64,000 nucleotides of DNA from Cryptomeria japonica. Its lineage: Eukaryota; Streptophyta; Pinopsida; Cupressales; Cupressaceae. The translations under genes were made by a program, and so were the position numbers. Numbering within the stretch: the stretch's first letter is position 1; every line of letters begins with the position of its first letter. Where the stretch lies: assembly GCF_030272615.1 (NCBI RefSeq), contig NC_081415.1:379217392-379281391 (forward strand), read 5' to 3'. Shown in pieces: positions 21,387 to 34,453 of the stretch. The notes beneath the pieces are model-generated. The model was not told where the DNA came from. It was given only the letters and a program-made list of their open reading frames with translations, and ran no database searches.

Positions 21387-24300
21387 AGATCATCTCTTGG
21401 AATATTCAAGGATTTAATAATCCTCACAAACATGATTTAATAAAAAGCATGATTAGAGACAAAAACCTAGATATTTTTTTTATTCAAGAAACCAAAATGT
21501 CAAAAGATAAGGTAGAGGGATTGAAAATGTTTAGTAATGGAGGAGTTAGCAGTGGTAGTTTAGAAGGTTCCTTGGGAGGTATTGTTACTTTCTAGAATAA
21601 AAATACTATAGAGGGAGAAGTGCTGATTTAGGACAACAATCTGGCTTGTATCAGATTTAAGCATTTGAAAGATAGAAATCATGGGTCTTAACTAATGTGT
21701 ATGCTCCTAACACTAAGACTGGCAAAAGTGATTTTTGGAAAAAATTAACCTTGTTAAGAAGTAGGTTTGCTAAAGATGGTTGGATGATTATGGGGGACTT
21801 AAATACCCCTTTGAAGGAAAATGAGAAAAAGGGAGGGAGCCAAACCAATCTGGACAGCAGATTGGATTTAATGGACTTTATGAATAATAATGCACTCCAT
21901 GACCTGGATTTGAAAGGAGTTAAATACACTCGGACTAATAGAAGGAGTGGTGAGGACTTAATTCAGGTCAGACTTGATAGAGCTCTTATCTCTATGGATT
22001 GGTTTAATCTTTACTTTTGTTCTTTATCTGCTCACATAAGGGCATGATCAGATCACTATCCTATATCCTTCATGGCTGATCCTAAGAATAGAAGAAAACA
22101 CTTCCCTTATAGATTTGAGATAATGTGGACTAAACACCTGGATATGGAAAGCAAAATCAAGGAATGGTGGCAGGTCAGAATTGAAGGTAATGCTATGTAT
22201 AAGGTGGTCAAAAAGTTGAAGTTTGTGAAAGAAAATGTTAAAAGGTGGAATAAGGAATGCTTCGGGAATATCTTTGCTTCAAAAGTAACTATTCTTTCTA
22301 AGCTTAAAGATATTCAGGATGAGATTTAGAATAATGGATATACTAATACTTCAAGAGAAGTTGAAGATGAAATTCTTATGAGATCATGATATAATTACAA
22401 AAGAAGAAAGTTTATGGAAACAAAGGTCTAGAAATATATGGTTGAAGGAAGGGGACATAAACACTAAATACTTTCATATGTCCACTTTAAAACATAAGGC
22501 CATCAATAGGATATCACATATTAAATTTAATGGTAGAAGTATTGAAGAGGAAGAATCTATGAGAAAGGTTGCCATGGAGTTCTTCTCCAACCTCCTTTCT
22601 AAGGACAGAATTTGGATTTGCAGTCTCAAAAGAACCTAATGGATTGTATTCCAACTATCCTGGAGGATGATCATAACTCTTACTTGATTGCTATCCCTTC
22701 CAATAATGAGATTTTGAAAGTTGTCAACTCCTTTGAAGGTAACAAGGTGCTAGGCTCGGATGGTTTTCCCATGTTCTTTTTTCCAATGTATTGGCATATT
22801 GTTGGAGATGATGTTTCCAGAGCTGTGAAAGAGCTCTTTGGTGCTAAAAGAATTTTGAAATAGATAAATGGTGGTTTTATTGCTCTTATCCCCAAAAATA
22901 TGGGAGCTGATTCCATGGATATTTTCAGACCCATAAGCCCATGCAACTCTCTATACAAGATTATCTCTAAGGTTTTGACCTCTAGAATCTTGAATTTGCT
23001 TCCTTCTATCATTTCTCCTCAGTAAAGTAGTTTTGTCCTTGGAAGACAAATCTTGGATTCGATAATTTTGGTCCATGAAAACATTTATTCTTTGTCTAGT
23101 GCTAAAAAAGAAGGCTTTCTTCTGAAGCTTGATTTATCCAAAGCCTACGATAGAGTGGATTGGGATTTAATGATGAAAGTTCTCTCGGCTTTTGGTTTTT
23201 TCTCTAGATGTATTAGTCTTGTTAGGTAATTAGTCTCTTCGGCTTCTTTTTTTGTCTTAATTAATGGGTCTCCTTCTCCTTTTTTCAAGTCCTCAAGGGG
23301 ACTCAGACAAGGAGATCCTTTATCTCCGGCTATTTTTATTATAATAGAGGAATGTCTGGGGAGATACATTGGAAAGCTGGTTGAGAAGGGGGAGTTTTGT
23401 GGATTGAAACCATCTTCAGCGGATCAAGTTTTCTCCCATCAGTAGTTTGTGGACGACTCTATAATTATGGGGAAGGCTTCAGTGCAGGATTCTAGGAGTT
23501 TAAAGAAAGCATTGGATAGTTATGGGTCAGCTACTGGGAAACTTATTAATTGGTCTAAAAGATTTGTTTATTTCAACAATACTATGGAGAGAAGAAAGAT
23601 AAAAATAAGCAATATTTTGGGGTGTCAACTAGGGAGTCATTTTGCTTCCTATTTGCGGCTCCCCTTATGCCAAGATCCTCCTGATACTTTCTGGGGAGCT
23701 TTGGTGGACAAATTCCACAAGAAGTTAGCTGGTTGGAAGGGTTCTCTCCTTAGCCAAGCTGGTAAGGTTCAACTATTGAAATCAACTCTTCAAAGTATTC
23801 CTCTTTATGCCACCAGTCTTTTCAGAATTCCTGCCAAGTATGTGGAGGCTATTGAAAAGATCCAAAGAAATTTTTTGTGGATAGGGGTTGAGGAGAAAAA
23901 GAGAATGAATCTAATTGTGTGGGACAAGGTTTGTAAGCCTACAAGAAAGGGAGGTCTGGGTCTAAGAAGAATAAGAGACATGAATGAATTCCTTATGGCC
24001 AAGCAGATTTGGAGAGGGTATAATAACTAGGGAGAATGGAAACTGATATGGGACAACAAGTACAAAAGGCATTATCCTACACTTTTAAGCTTCCTCAATG
24101 CATAAGATATCCCAATTAGATCCAATATCTAGAAAAATGTGTCTAAAACAAGAGATCTAATTGCCAAAGGTGTGAAATGGAAGATGGGAAAAGGGAACCT
24201 TATCAAATTATGGGAAGACTCCTGGTTGCTTGAGTCCCCTTTGAGTGAAAGTCCTGAGTGGAATAGATTTCAGAACCAGTGCAAGGAAAAATATGGATCT

Positions 24301-25544
24301 ATGGTGGGTGACTACTGGCAAGAAGGACAGTGGAAGGATTTATCTCAAGTGGATCCTTCCTTGGGAAGTTTGAACGATTCCATGGTGGTGGTGGAAGATG
24401 ATCAATTAATCTGGAAACTCACAGCAAATGGTAAATTCACTATGGCCTCTCTTTATTATCAATAGTTTTCTAAAATGGAGAGCCCTTGTTGGGCTAAGGC
24501 TTGGGTGAAAGGCCTAACCCCTAAAATTAATATTTTCTTCTGGATAGCCCTTCAAGATAAAATTCTAACTATTGATAACCTCAAAAAAAGAGGTATGTGC
24601 ATGCCTAGTGTTTGTTTTCTTTGTATGCAGAATGAGGAGACCATCAACCACCTTCTCTTTCATTGTTCCTTCTCTAATGTTGTCTGGGGAAGATGTCTGG
24701 ATGGAGTTTCCCAAAGTCAGTTCAAGAGGTTTTTAATTCTTGGTAGCACCCATCAAGGAATAAATCCACTATTTTGTTGTGGAAATTGGCTTTACCCCAT
24801 ATGTGTTAGGGTATATGGAAAGAGACAAATGAAAGAGTATTCAGAGAGAAGGTGTCTAAGAATAAAATTGTGTTTGAGAAAATAAAAAGAAGTATATTGG
24901 AAAATATGAATATCATAGGTGGTATTGATAAGCCTCAAGACAAGAATGATCAAATAATCTTCAAGAAGTGGAGATTAAAAGTTAGTGATCATGTTCAGAC
25001 CAATCCTAGAGAGGGTGTGATATGGGAATACCCTCCCAATGGCTAGATGAAAATCAACTTTGATGGAGCCTCAAAGGGTAATTCTGGTATTGCGGGATGT
25101 GGTGTGGTCCTAAGAGACGAATGGGGAAAATGCAAAATTATTAAATGCATACCTATAGGAAATTAGATAAATCATGTTGTTGAGGCTATGGCAGCTTATC
25201 ATGGGATGGTCCTAGCAAAGGAAGCTAACTGCACCAGAGTCTGGTGTGAAGGAGACTCATTGAATATAATCAACTATTTGAACAAGAAGTTCCTGCCATC
25301 ATGGTCAATAAACAATGCTACTAAAGGAGCTAAGAAAATAAGTGAGACATTTGAAATGTGTGTTTTTACACACATGTATAGGAAAGCAAACTCATGTGCT
25401 GACTGGTTCGCCAACCTGGCCTGTCAAACAGAGGAAATCATAACTATTAATGGTGAGAGCGAACTCGCATGTAAAGCAAAATCCTTGCTCAATCTAGACC
25501 GTATCCAGACGAGGCAACGTGGCACCATCAACCATAATTTCTAA
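21383..25544 (+). pseudogene. LINE ORF2: AP endonuclease, reverse transcriptase, RNase H
   Basis: Endonuclease: MKIISWNIQGFNN at the start, FIQETKMS, VYAPNT, MIMGDLNTPL, SDHYPISF. Reverse transcriptase: KVLGSDGFPMFFF, FRPISPCNSLYKIISKVL, LKLDLSKAYDRVDW, SRGLRQGDPLSPAIF and the catalytic FVDD box (23448-23459), directly preceded by a TAG where Gln is usual. A zf-RVT region follows (INIFFWIALQDKILTIDNL, CFLCMQNEETINHLLFHCS) near 24520-24700. RNase H is at about 25045-25440: INFDGASKGNSGIAGCGVVL, EAMAAYHGM, CEGDS, YRKANSCADWFANLA. About four frameshifts (near 21670, 22400, 22600 and 24830) and many stops, mostly TAG at Trp or Gln positions, inactivate it. It would nick the target and copy LINE RNA in place. 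Confidence 0.9.
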
Positions 25545-27308
25545 ATGCCTCTTCCACTTATTATGAAGCAAGTTTACAATAGAGGTGATGTGCATTTATT
25601 TAAGTGTCTTTTCATAATTGCTTGCACGGATTCAGGGCTATTTTTCAGGGCAACTACAGAAACCAAAGAAGAAGAATCAGAGCCGAGAGAAGGAAATTCA
25701 GGGATTGCGAAGGTAAAATGGGAGGGAATTAAAAAGGTTTGAACCTACCTCTTTCTTGGAATGGAGGAAGAATAGGGAAGTTTGGGAAATTCTTCAAGAG
25801 GGGGGTCTGAGTGTGTTTATGGAGAGGCTTAGTGGGAAATATCCTACGCTCACTAAACACTTTATCCAGAATTGGAAGAATGGCAATTTTTGGTGGGGAC
25901 CCAAATGATGATTGTGGATGAGGAGATTATTGTTGAAGCCATGGGGATGATGACAGAGGGTATGAAATTTGATAGAGATCGTAGCATCTCTGATAAGGCA
26001 TTGGACAAATTTCCTATCACGGAAGGTGAGAAGAAGAAAATGGTGAAGGTCGACAACTCCTATCACTCCCCAAAACATATATGCAGGCCATGGAGGTTCA
26101 TTTTATTTGCTACAATTACCTATATAACTTTGGATGGCAGGTTCACGAGAGCTTATAGACACCACTTTGTTTTGCTCAACCATTTTTTCCATGGGGAAAA
26201 GGTGAGATTGCCATATTATCTTGCATGTTCCATGGACCATACTATCAAAGAGATATAGAAAGATCCCAAGGGTGACCATGCTCTTCACCAGGGTCTTATG
26301 GCTCTTGTTTATAAAGTGTTGAAAGGTAAATGGATTGAAAAACCTATTAAAGGTAAAAATGCAAGAGATGAGGACACAGAGAGTGAGGTTAGTGGTTTTA
26401 ACTTCAACTCAGAGACTGAAGGCAATTCAGAGGAGCCAAGTAAAAAGGGGAGGAACAAGGCTAAGAGGAAAAGGATTGTGGTGGATTCAGATATTTCAGA
26501 GTCTGAGGTCGAGTCCTTCAAAGGTAAATTCATCAAAAATAAGAAAGGGAAAGGCACTGGAAAGTAAACTCGAAGGAAGAAGAACATCAACAAGCGAGGG
26601 AACAAAGATATTAATCAAAATTTGATTAATTCAGATGAAGAGGCAGAGGAGAATAAAAATGATGATGGGAAGGATAAGGCGAGGGAAGAGATGTCGGTTG
26701 TGGGCAACAATGAGGATTTGAACACTCAAGGTTTGCAGAAAGAGGATCAAGAGGAAAAAAAGGGTAAATCTAAGGATTGTTTTCGAAAAAATGAGAGTAT
26801 TAAGGGTTTTTGTGATATCATCAACACAATGGTGAAAGACATTGGCAGCCTGAAGAAAGATATGAATGTTGTCAAAAGAGCAACGATAGGCGAAAAACCC
26901 CTAACTGAAAATGTTAAAGAGTTGGTGGTGGAAATTAATAGTGTTGAAGCCATTGAAAGCATGGTGAGTAAAATTATTGCAACTACAAATAAGGTTAAGG
27001 AGATGGTAGAAAATAAGGAGGTGAAAGGGATGGAAATTGCTATGAACAATCTGGGAAGCAAAATTGACAGGATGGAACTCACTGTAAAGAAGATAGCTGA
27101 ACAGAACTTCCAGATTCTCAAAGCCTCGGTGGACAAAATGAACATTTTGATTAACAGATTTGACAACATCAAAGAGAAAGAAGGTGACAAGGATCAGCTG
27201 GACAAAAAAGGTCACGAGAAGAGGACCAGAGCCAATACCAGGAATAAGGGTGACATCAAAGGTCAAGAACTGGATGATTTAAAGACCTCTGCAAACAACA
27301 TTAAATAG
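25545..27308 (+). pseudogene. LINE third ORF: unknown globular domain plus coiled coil
   Basis: It lies after the RNase H stop and before the 3' UTR, inside the target-site duplications. A short lead (25545-25740) is followed in another frame by WEILQEGGLSVFMERLSGKY and TKHFIQNWKNGNFWWG. A frameshift at about 25905 leads to MMIVDEEIIVEAMGMMTEGM, RDRSISDKALDKFP, ITYITLDGRFTRAYRHHFVL, YYLACSMDHTIKEI and HQGLMALVYKVLKGKW. The rest (26330-27308) is a charged linker and a long coiled coil (IINTMVKDIGSLKKDMNVVK, NNLGSKIDRMELTVKKIAEQ). Stops are TAG at 26256 and TAA at 26565. I know of no such ORF in standard plant L1 elements. Its pattern resembles the long ORF at 35867-38998. Function unknown. Confidence 0.7.
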
Positions 27309-27564
27309 ATGGTGGTCCACGCTGAAGATATCATGAAAAATATCTAGCTATCTTGGTCTCGGTCTTTGTCTTCGTGCTGTCTTTTTGCTTTCCTTTCGCT
27401 GTCTTTTTTAGGTTCTTCATGTTATGTGTGTTGAGATCCCTTTTTGTTCGGATGGGATCAATTTTTGTTTCTGAAGTGAGAGGCACAATTTTTTCTAGTT
27501 CTTTGGCTCTCCTGCCATGTAAAAGGTTCGGGTTCCTTTCAAAAACCTATTTTTACTTAATCAA
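27309..27564 (+). other. LINE 3' UTR
   Basis: Pyrimidine-rich run (GTCTTTGTCTTCGTGCTGTC and following) then AAAGGTTCGGGTTCCTTTCA and an A-rich end at the target-site duplication. The T-rich then A-rich composition and the position are typical of plant L1 3' ends. Confidence 0.65.
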
Positions 27565-27579
27565 AACAATACACAAGTC
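27565..27579. repeat. LINE target-site duplication, right copy
   Basis: AACAATACACAAGTC follows the A-rich 3' end of the LINE; 14 of 15 bases match the left copy at 19372-19386. Confidence 0.85.
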
Positions 27580-30500
27580 ACAAAGTAACTTTAGCTATTG
27601 AAATATAATAATAGTCACTCATTCAAAGTACTATCAAATCAGAGCCGAGTCATGAAAAAAAAATGATGGAAATACAAAGTAATAACAGTCATCAATAAAT
27701 GTAGTCCTTAAGCCATTAAAGACAGTAAGAAGCTCGTGGATAGCCCTGATTTTCAGTCATAATATAAATAAGCCATAGAAATTATATGGAAGGTTGAAGC
27801 CATAAGTGCTTGAAGCACTCTCACGATAAAAAATACAAAGAACAGTAATATGCTCCAGCTTATGAAAGATCATAATAGTGATAAGAAGATACCAAGTATA
27901 CATTGACATTTCAAAGGAATCTAATGCATTACTACACAGTAGCAGCAAATGTGAAAGAATATACAATAAGAACATGGATTAAAGAATAAAAAATGATGGT
28001 GAAATCAGATGTAGAAGGTGGCCAAAGGATTTATAGGAGAGGTATCCATGCCAGCTAAAGGAGCCAAATAGAGTTGTAGCAGTCTTTGATGCTAGCAAAA
28101 AGCCCTAATATTCATGGTCTTCTAACAACAATAAGGACAACAAAACACCCTTTGCGCATGAATATGTTATCTAATAACAATGTTTAGGGTTTTTAACACA
28201 CATCCATTCTTAATAACCATTCTACAATTTGAGTGATGATAGTGAAGACAAATACACACAAAAGTCTCCATAAGCAGAAATAACGATAAAAGAAAACATT
28301 CTTGGTGATACATCATAAAGTGCAGATCACTCAAAGAAGTAAGGGCCCTGAGTCTGCCATTTTTCATTTTAAAATACATTGATCTCAAATTTCAAGAGAA
28401 AGATATGCAATAACAGTGAAATATCAATAAAGCATTGCATGTATAGATGAAACCCTAACACATGCATGAGAGACAAGCAAAACTTTGGCAATAATTTCTC
28501 TTTTCAAGTCATAAATGGCATAAATAGAGGGAGAGTTGAAACATACCATACATAATCCAATTGTAGAGCTCTTGTTCAAGCCCATTTCGAAGTCCAAATA
28601 CTAGGTTGCATGGCGGCAGAGAGTGTCTTCTTCAAGAAGACAAAGTGAAAAAATGATGAGAAGAATGCTTTTTAGGGTTCTTTTTCTTTTCATTCCCTAA
28701 CTTGAGTTTCAAAGGGAACTCCATTTCTTTTTATTTATTATCTTTATGAATCATGCACCGGAGGTCATTCATGTCATGAAAACTAGGCTTTTGTAATAAG
28801 CCCATGTATATGAGCTAGGACTAGAAAGCCCTTTCTTTATCTTGCTTCCACATGTTTAATAGTTAATATATTTTAATTAAGATTTTTTGAAATGAAATAT
28901 TAATTAAAAATATATTAACTTATAAAAGAGTTAAGTTATCTTTATAATTAATATAATTTTATTAAGATTAAATTCTAAAAAAATCTTATTAAAAATATTT
29001 AATTATAAAAAAGACAAATAAAAAGGGAAAATAAATAATCTTTTAGCATTTTATTAATAGAACAAAATTATTTGTTTTCATTAAATTTTAAGACACGATT
29101 ATGTAAAATAATGAAGGGAAATATAGTGACCTTCATGTAGACTTTCAAAGGGGGAGGTTCTTTTTCTTTTCAGAGGTTATATTTGGCAATGTACAACATG
29201 CAGATTTTCAAAGATGGAGATTCTTTTTCAGTGGCTATTTTGGGCTTCTCATGTAGCAGTTTGAGTGTCACTTTGATGTAGTTTGATTTGGAGAGCTATT
29301 TCTAGCAGCAGGAGCTATTTTTGATAGAGTTTCACATGTGTTTTGCACACTATTTTGGGCAATTTCACCCAAGGGTTTTCTCATGCAGATTTTCAATTTG
29401 GGACTTAGCTATCTTTAGCTCTCTATCTTTAGGAGCTTGTCTACTATATGTTCTCCTTCTCTCTTCATTATTTCTAGAAATTCTCTCTTTCCTTAGCATG
29501 ATTGTGGACTTTTTTAGGCCCTTTCATGCTCAAGGACAATATTGTAGCTCACATATTTTGAGTTTTGTAACAACAACAACTCCTTCACTTTTCAATAAAA
29601 TAGCAGCAAATTCCTTCTTTATACTTCTTGTGTTATTTGATGAATGAATGATCTGATGAATTTTAATTTTTTTATTTCCTCTAATTTGTCTCATTCAGTC
29701 AACATTTGGTGTAGGTAGATACATGTCGGGTGTAGGCTTTAGATTGTGTTAATTGAATTTGATAGCTTGTAGCTATGAAAAACTATTGTTTTCCTCCAAG
29801 CAGACGTTAAATTCAACCCTTTCTAGGAAATATTTATGTATCTGATTGTTCAGTTAAGTTGTGAAACATTCAAAGCTACTAATTGAAGGATTTTGTGAGT
29901 TAAGTAGGTTGCAAGTCCCAGGTTGAATATTTGGTGCATCACCTCATAGGATAGGTTCAATTTCAATATTCCTTCTATCCTTTTTCTTGACATAAAGTTA
30001 TTTGTAGGAGATTCATCATATACGAAGCCATCCTATAATCTAGAGGTCTACTTTCATGATAGGCATACCCATAGGCCTGAAAGTATTCCCATCTTTTACA
30101 ATATTGTTGGGTTTCATCCTTATCCATCATGGGTGCAATCCTTCGTGACAACAATTTCAAGGTTATCGATGCTTGGAGTCTTTAGGTCCCGATGAGTCGA
30201 TAAGAGCATCTAAAATGAAGTTGCGGCGATGGATTTAGATTGTTTCCAAATCCGGACAAGAACTTGACAAGACCTGTGAGATGTCAAAGGAAAACTCCAA
30301 AAACATGAGATGAAGGACAAAAATGACCAAGTATGAATGAGTTGTAGTTTGGGTCTCAAGACCCAAATTACAAGTGCAAGGAGGATTATCATGCAATTGG
30401 GTCTTGAAGGCTCGACTACAAGTTGTGAAGGGTGCATGTTGTTGGTTCCCAAATCAACATATCCCCAAACCCTAAGGATTAACCATTTTTTTATCAACGG

Positions 30501-33500
30501 GTTCAACGTTGGATTTGAAGTGATTCAGTCACAAGATTGAAATCTCTTTCACTTTTGGGTTTGCAAAATGAAGGTGGGTCTCCCTAAACAATGTCTTAAT
30601 AACTTATTTCACTTCATTCTTGGACATTACAAACTATAGTAGATATCCTGATGAAAATATACCAAGGAAAGTGTATAAACTTCAGATTTGACTACAATCC
30701 TGGCTTCTTAACATTCACTCAGCCATTGGGACTGATTTTATACACTAAAACACTAGTCCTACAAATAGAAATAAAATGATATATTGAGAACATTTGTGAT
30801 TCTGAAAACTAGATGTAAACTCCATCACCAGTGCCTTCTTTAGGGAAACATAATCAACCTACAACAAGCATATATTTTACCCAAATAGCTTGAAACTTAA
30901 CTAGTGAGTTCATAACACTAATACATTACATTAATGTTTTCCAATTCTGACTATATTGTAGACATTCTTGATAATCCTTCATGCACACAACACCATTTCT
31001 TTGTCATGTCAAAAGCAATTTAATCTCTTCCTTGAAGAGAAGCAAAAAACAAGACAACACCAGAACTTGTTGGGACAAAATAAAGGATCCTTGATCATTC
31101 ATTTCATAAAATAGTGATAATACATAAAGGAGACAACTATAGAAAACTCATAAAACTTGCTTGTTCTGGTTAAAAACTATTCAAAATAGTGAAACAACTA
31201 ACTTTATTTTAACTTGGACTGTACATGGAAGCCTTGCTTCTAGAAAATTACTCATAATTTTTTTATCATGATCCTCTAAAAGTGAGGAGAAGAGAAAACA
31301 AAAAAGACAAGGAGAAAACCCTAAAGAAACCCTAAAATGAATCTAGAATTGACACATGACTCCCTCCTTGTTGATTTTAAAATTTTAAATCTTTTTCTTC
31401 TTCAATCCGCCTTTAATATGCATTTTCCATCTACTTGTGACAACTAGAAAATCTAGAAAAAGTCCCCACACTTACACACTTCTTCCATGCTTGCACATAA
31501 AAAAAAACTGCTCCATTTCAGCTCACACATTTGTTATGATAGATAAACTTGTCATTTTTTGAACATTTCTTTTTGTATTTGTCTAAAAATTTCTTTTATG
31601 TCAATCTTCTTCTCTGCCCATAGCCCAGTTTTTGTCTTTGACTGAAAATAGAAAATCTCACCTTCTTTTGATGGTGTTTACCATGTCCCTTTCCAGTTGA
31701 AGTTCATTTTCTCTTTATATTCACCCTCACCTCAAGTGAAAGCATTTCAATTGCAATGAAACACCTTTGTCAGAAAATAATAGTCTTCTATCTAGTACTT
31801 TAAGTAAAATCATTTTATCTATCTCCATTTATCAAATATCCTTGACAAAGATATTTTGTTGAGTGAAAATTGCATTTCACTTCTTCTCACTTGGTTGAAA
31901 ATAACCATCCCATCATTGCACTTTTAATCTCTTTGACTGGACCTTTCCTCCAACTTACCCTTTTCACTTTAGAGGTGAAAATAATTACCTATTTGTAAGA
32001 AATATTTTACAAAAGTGAATACAAACCAGGTTGTTATCATGCCTAAACCATATTCAATGTCTTTGATGCACCTTTGTATGAAAATTCACCATACGTTTGA
32101 GTGACAAGAAGATTCACACAATCGCACTCTATTGTTACAAAACTTCATCATTGGCAAACAATAATCACACATGATGGAGCACATGCATTTAGGTTATAAT
32201 ATCCCTCAATAGATTATCCATATCATGCCAAATTTGTGAGAAATTATCCCAAAATAAAATGACCTATAGAATGCCAATGCTCCAATATCTATTGACAAAG
32301 TTGCTTTGATGAGTTTTCATAGCTCGTTCCAAGGCTTATATCCATCTTAGCCTCTTTATGTAATTGTTGTTACTCTTATATTCACTATCCTCTATGAACA
32401 TGCGGGTTGTGGGCAAGCTTCCCTCAATATCATACCTCCAATTCTCCTGTAGTAGTCACGTAATCCACTGCTCAGAGGTGAAGAAGTTGAGAAAATACAA
32501 CTTCAGAGATCCCAAGAACACCTGCATGCAAACACCTATCACAAGAGAAGAATGGAGGCACATAAAGCAAAAAAACATAAATGCTCTGAAGAAGAAGATT
32601 ATCATTTAGAAAGGGAATCAATTAAATGAATAAGTACAATACAATCCTTATAAAAGGATAATAGCAACCCTAAAGGTGTGCAACCCTAAATATGTGCAAC
32701 CCTAAAGGGATAATGTGTATTTAATAATTAGAATAATTATTAAATACCTACAATATTTATTAAATGCCCAAGTTTAGCTTAAGCGTGGAGTTTAATAGAC
32801 TAATAATTAAATAAATAATTAGTAGCTAATACAAGATAACTCTAACACCCCCCCTTAAGATGAACTTAGGGAGTAGCTAAAAAACTAAATGCATGAAGCA
32901 AAAAATGCAACTACATGATGAAGGCAAAATTTTGGTCCCAACAACAAGGCTTGAGGAGGTACCCAATCACAACCAAATCTCTATGAAATGGAGAAATAGA
33001 GAAAACCACATGGGAAAAAAACTCTACTCCAAAAAGAGATGGAAAAGAAAGAAGAACACCACTATAGTAGGAAATAGCTACAAACACTATTGAAGAGTAA
33101 CTGCTGATTTGAAGAACCTCCATTGAAATAAAACATGACCAGGTAGAGAAGACTGTAATCTACATGAGCTCCCTCAAATGACACTACTCGAATCAGATGG
33201 CAAACAAAGGCAAACAACTGAAATCAGAGATATAGATGGCATGAGAAACCAAAGCCTGAAGAGATGATCAATCGAACCAAGGAAGCATTAGAACCAACAT
33301 GACAAACCTCCCCATAATGTTGAAAAGGGAGAGGGATAGGTACACTGAAAAGAATGGCCAACAAGAACTATATGACAATGAACCAGGAACATCGAAGGTA
33401 TAGAGAAAGTACATAGTGTCGTGGAAGGAACACTCACTTGACACACATCATGAGGCGAATGTCATGGAAAGAACACTCACATGACAAAGGTAGATGGAAA

Positions 33501-33619
33501 ACAAAGGCAAACATCAACCCCCCCATGACACTTTATAAGTAGTGCATTTACAATAAGGCACAATATGTGCAAGATCCCAAGTATACAATGCATGGTGGCA
33601 CTTTATCTCAGTGTGTTTG
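27580..33619. other. Long unassigned, repeat-rich stretch
   Basis: No gene is supported over about 6 kb. 28560-28700 has, on the minus strand, a leader-like run (AACCCTAAAAAGC... then GCCGCC-ATG) with a frame that closes after 11 codons. 28850-29100 is very AT-rich with many TTAAT/ATTAA palindromes. 29590-29704 resembles an LTR end (AATAAAAT signal, then TCAACA followed by TTTGGTG), but no partner was found. A minus-strand frame at 30160-29975 (YCKRWEYFQAYGYAYHES) looks gag-like but is too short to call. 32690-32860 (AT palindromes, then AACACCCCCCCTTAAGATG) has the look of the leader region of a decayed copia LTR element. Confidence 0.4.
30171..30442. repeat. Second copy of the palindrome-array module, left part
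   Basis: Matches 12692-12965 in order: TGCTTGGAGTCTTTAGGTCC, GATGAGT, GAGCATCTAA, GATTGTTTCCAAA, CAAGAACTTGA, AACATGAGA, AAATGACCAAGTATGAATGA. It contains the first palindromes of the array, including TTTGGGTCTC/AAGACCCAAA (30351-30370), a 20-bp palindrome with one mismatched pair. The match ends just after AGGGTGCATG, where the other fragment (56882) would begin. Confidence 0.8.
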
Positions 33620-34382
33620 TGCTGGCATTCTACACTCTTATGAGAATAGTTGATGTTGTCATTTATGGCAACCAACTAACAATCATCTGGAAACCAACTG
33701 GCAGTTACCGACACCGATAGGCACTTCACCGACATCGGCAATAATGCATACCGACACTCAGGCCGACATGGAATAAACTTTTATTTATTGTTTTGTAATG
33801 TAATTTTATTTTGTAAAGTTGACATGGTACATTGTAATAGACTCATATATGTATGAGATCTTTTAGGCCATTTTTGGAAGGTAGATAAATGAGAAGTATA
33901 ATGCAATTTTGTTAAAGGTGATATAATTGACAACGAAGGTTTTGGATATTGACTAAGCTTAAACCGGTACTAAACCTGACATGAGAGATGTTGTTTTGAA
34001 GCAGTACATTGTATTGGATTTTGATAATCCATTTTGTAGTTAGTCTGATTCTTTATTGAGTAGTGTACTCTAGGCAGTTGGCCTCCCTGCATGTGTAGGC
34101 CCCTCATTGTAAGTAGTATTTATTCATTGGCCAATGAGTAAATATTGTGGGTCACAAATCCCACCGGGTTTTTCCCACACCGGGTTTCCTCGTTAATATC
34201 TTTGTGTTGTGGTGTGTTTCCTATGTTGTCTCTGTTATTCTTATTTGTTGCATTAATTCTTATTTATCGGTACACTGTTTTGGGATGCAAAGATTTAAAT
34301 AAGTATAAATATTCTATTAACCGGTTAGACATTGATTCAGCCCCCCCTCTCAGTGTCTTTGGGTTTGTCATTGATTCTAATA
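33620..34382 (+). repeat. 5' LTR of the copia-type LARD
   Basis: 763 bp, starting TGCTGGCATT and ending CTAATA; the partner starts TGTTGGCATT and ends CTAACA, so both terminal dinucleotide contexts differ by single transitions. It contains several CCGGTTAG/ACCGA motifs and a CCCCTCTCAGTGTCTTTGGG block near its end. Confidence 0.9.
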
Positions 34383-34384
34383 AT

Positions 34385-34396
34385 TGGTATCAGAGC
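34385..34396 (+). promoter_or_regulatory. Primer-binding site, initiator tRNA-Met
   Basis: TGGTATCAGAGC two bases after the 5' LTR is the standard complement to the 3' end of plant initiator tRNA-Met used by copia elements. Confidence 0.9.
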
Positions 34397-34453
34397 TTGG
34401 TCCTCTATTTGAAAAATCCTAACATCTTGAGGAAGATTCTGACACTGGTACAG

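Larger units (their letters stand above)
19387..27564 (+). mobile_element. Full-length L1-type LINE with three ORF regions
   Basis: The element is framed by a 15-bp target-site duplication, AACAATGCACAAGTC (19372-19386) and AACAATACACAAGTC (27565-27579), one base different. Within it lie a short 5' UTR, ORF1 (19474-21386), ORF2 with endonuclease, reverse transcriptase and RNase H (21383-25544), a third ORF region (25545-27308) and a pyrimidine-rich 3' UTR. The 3' end is A-rich (CTTAATCAAAAC) rather than a clean poly-A tail. It is about 8.2 kb, long for a plant L1 because of the extra ORF. All ORFs carry stops and frameshifts, so the copy is inactive. Confidence 0.88.

Noticed and set aside
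28560-28700. Leader-like sequence with an ATG on the minus strand that resembled a first exon
   Set aside because: The frame from the GCCGCC-ATG closes after 11 codons and no downstream exon could be recognised.
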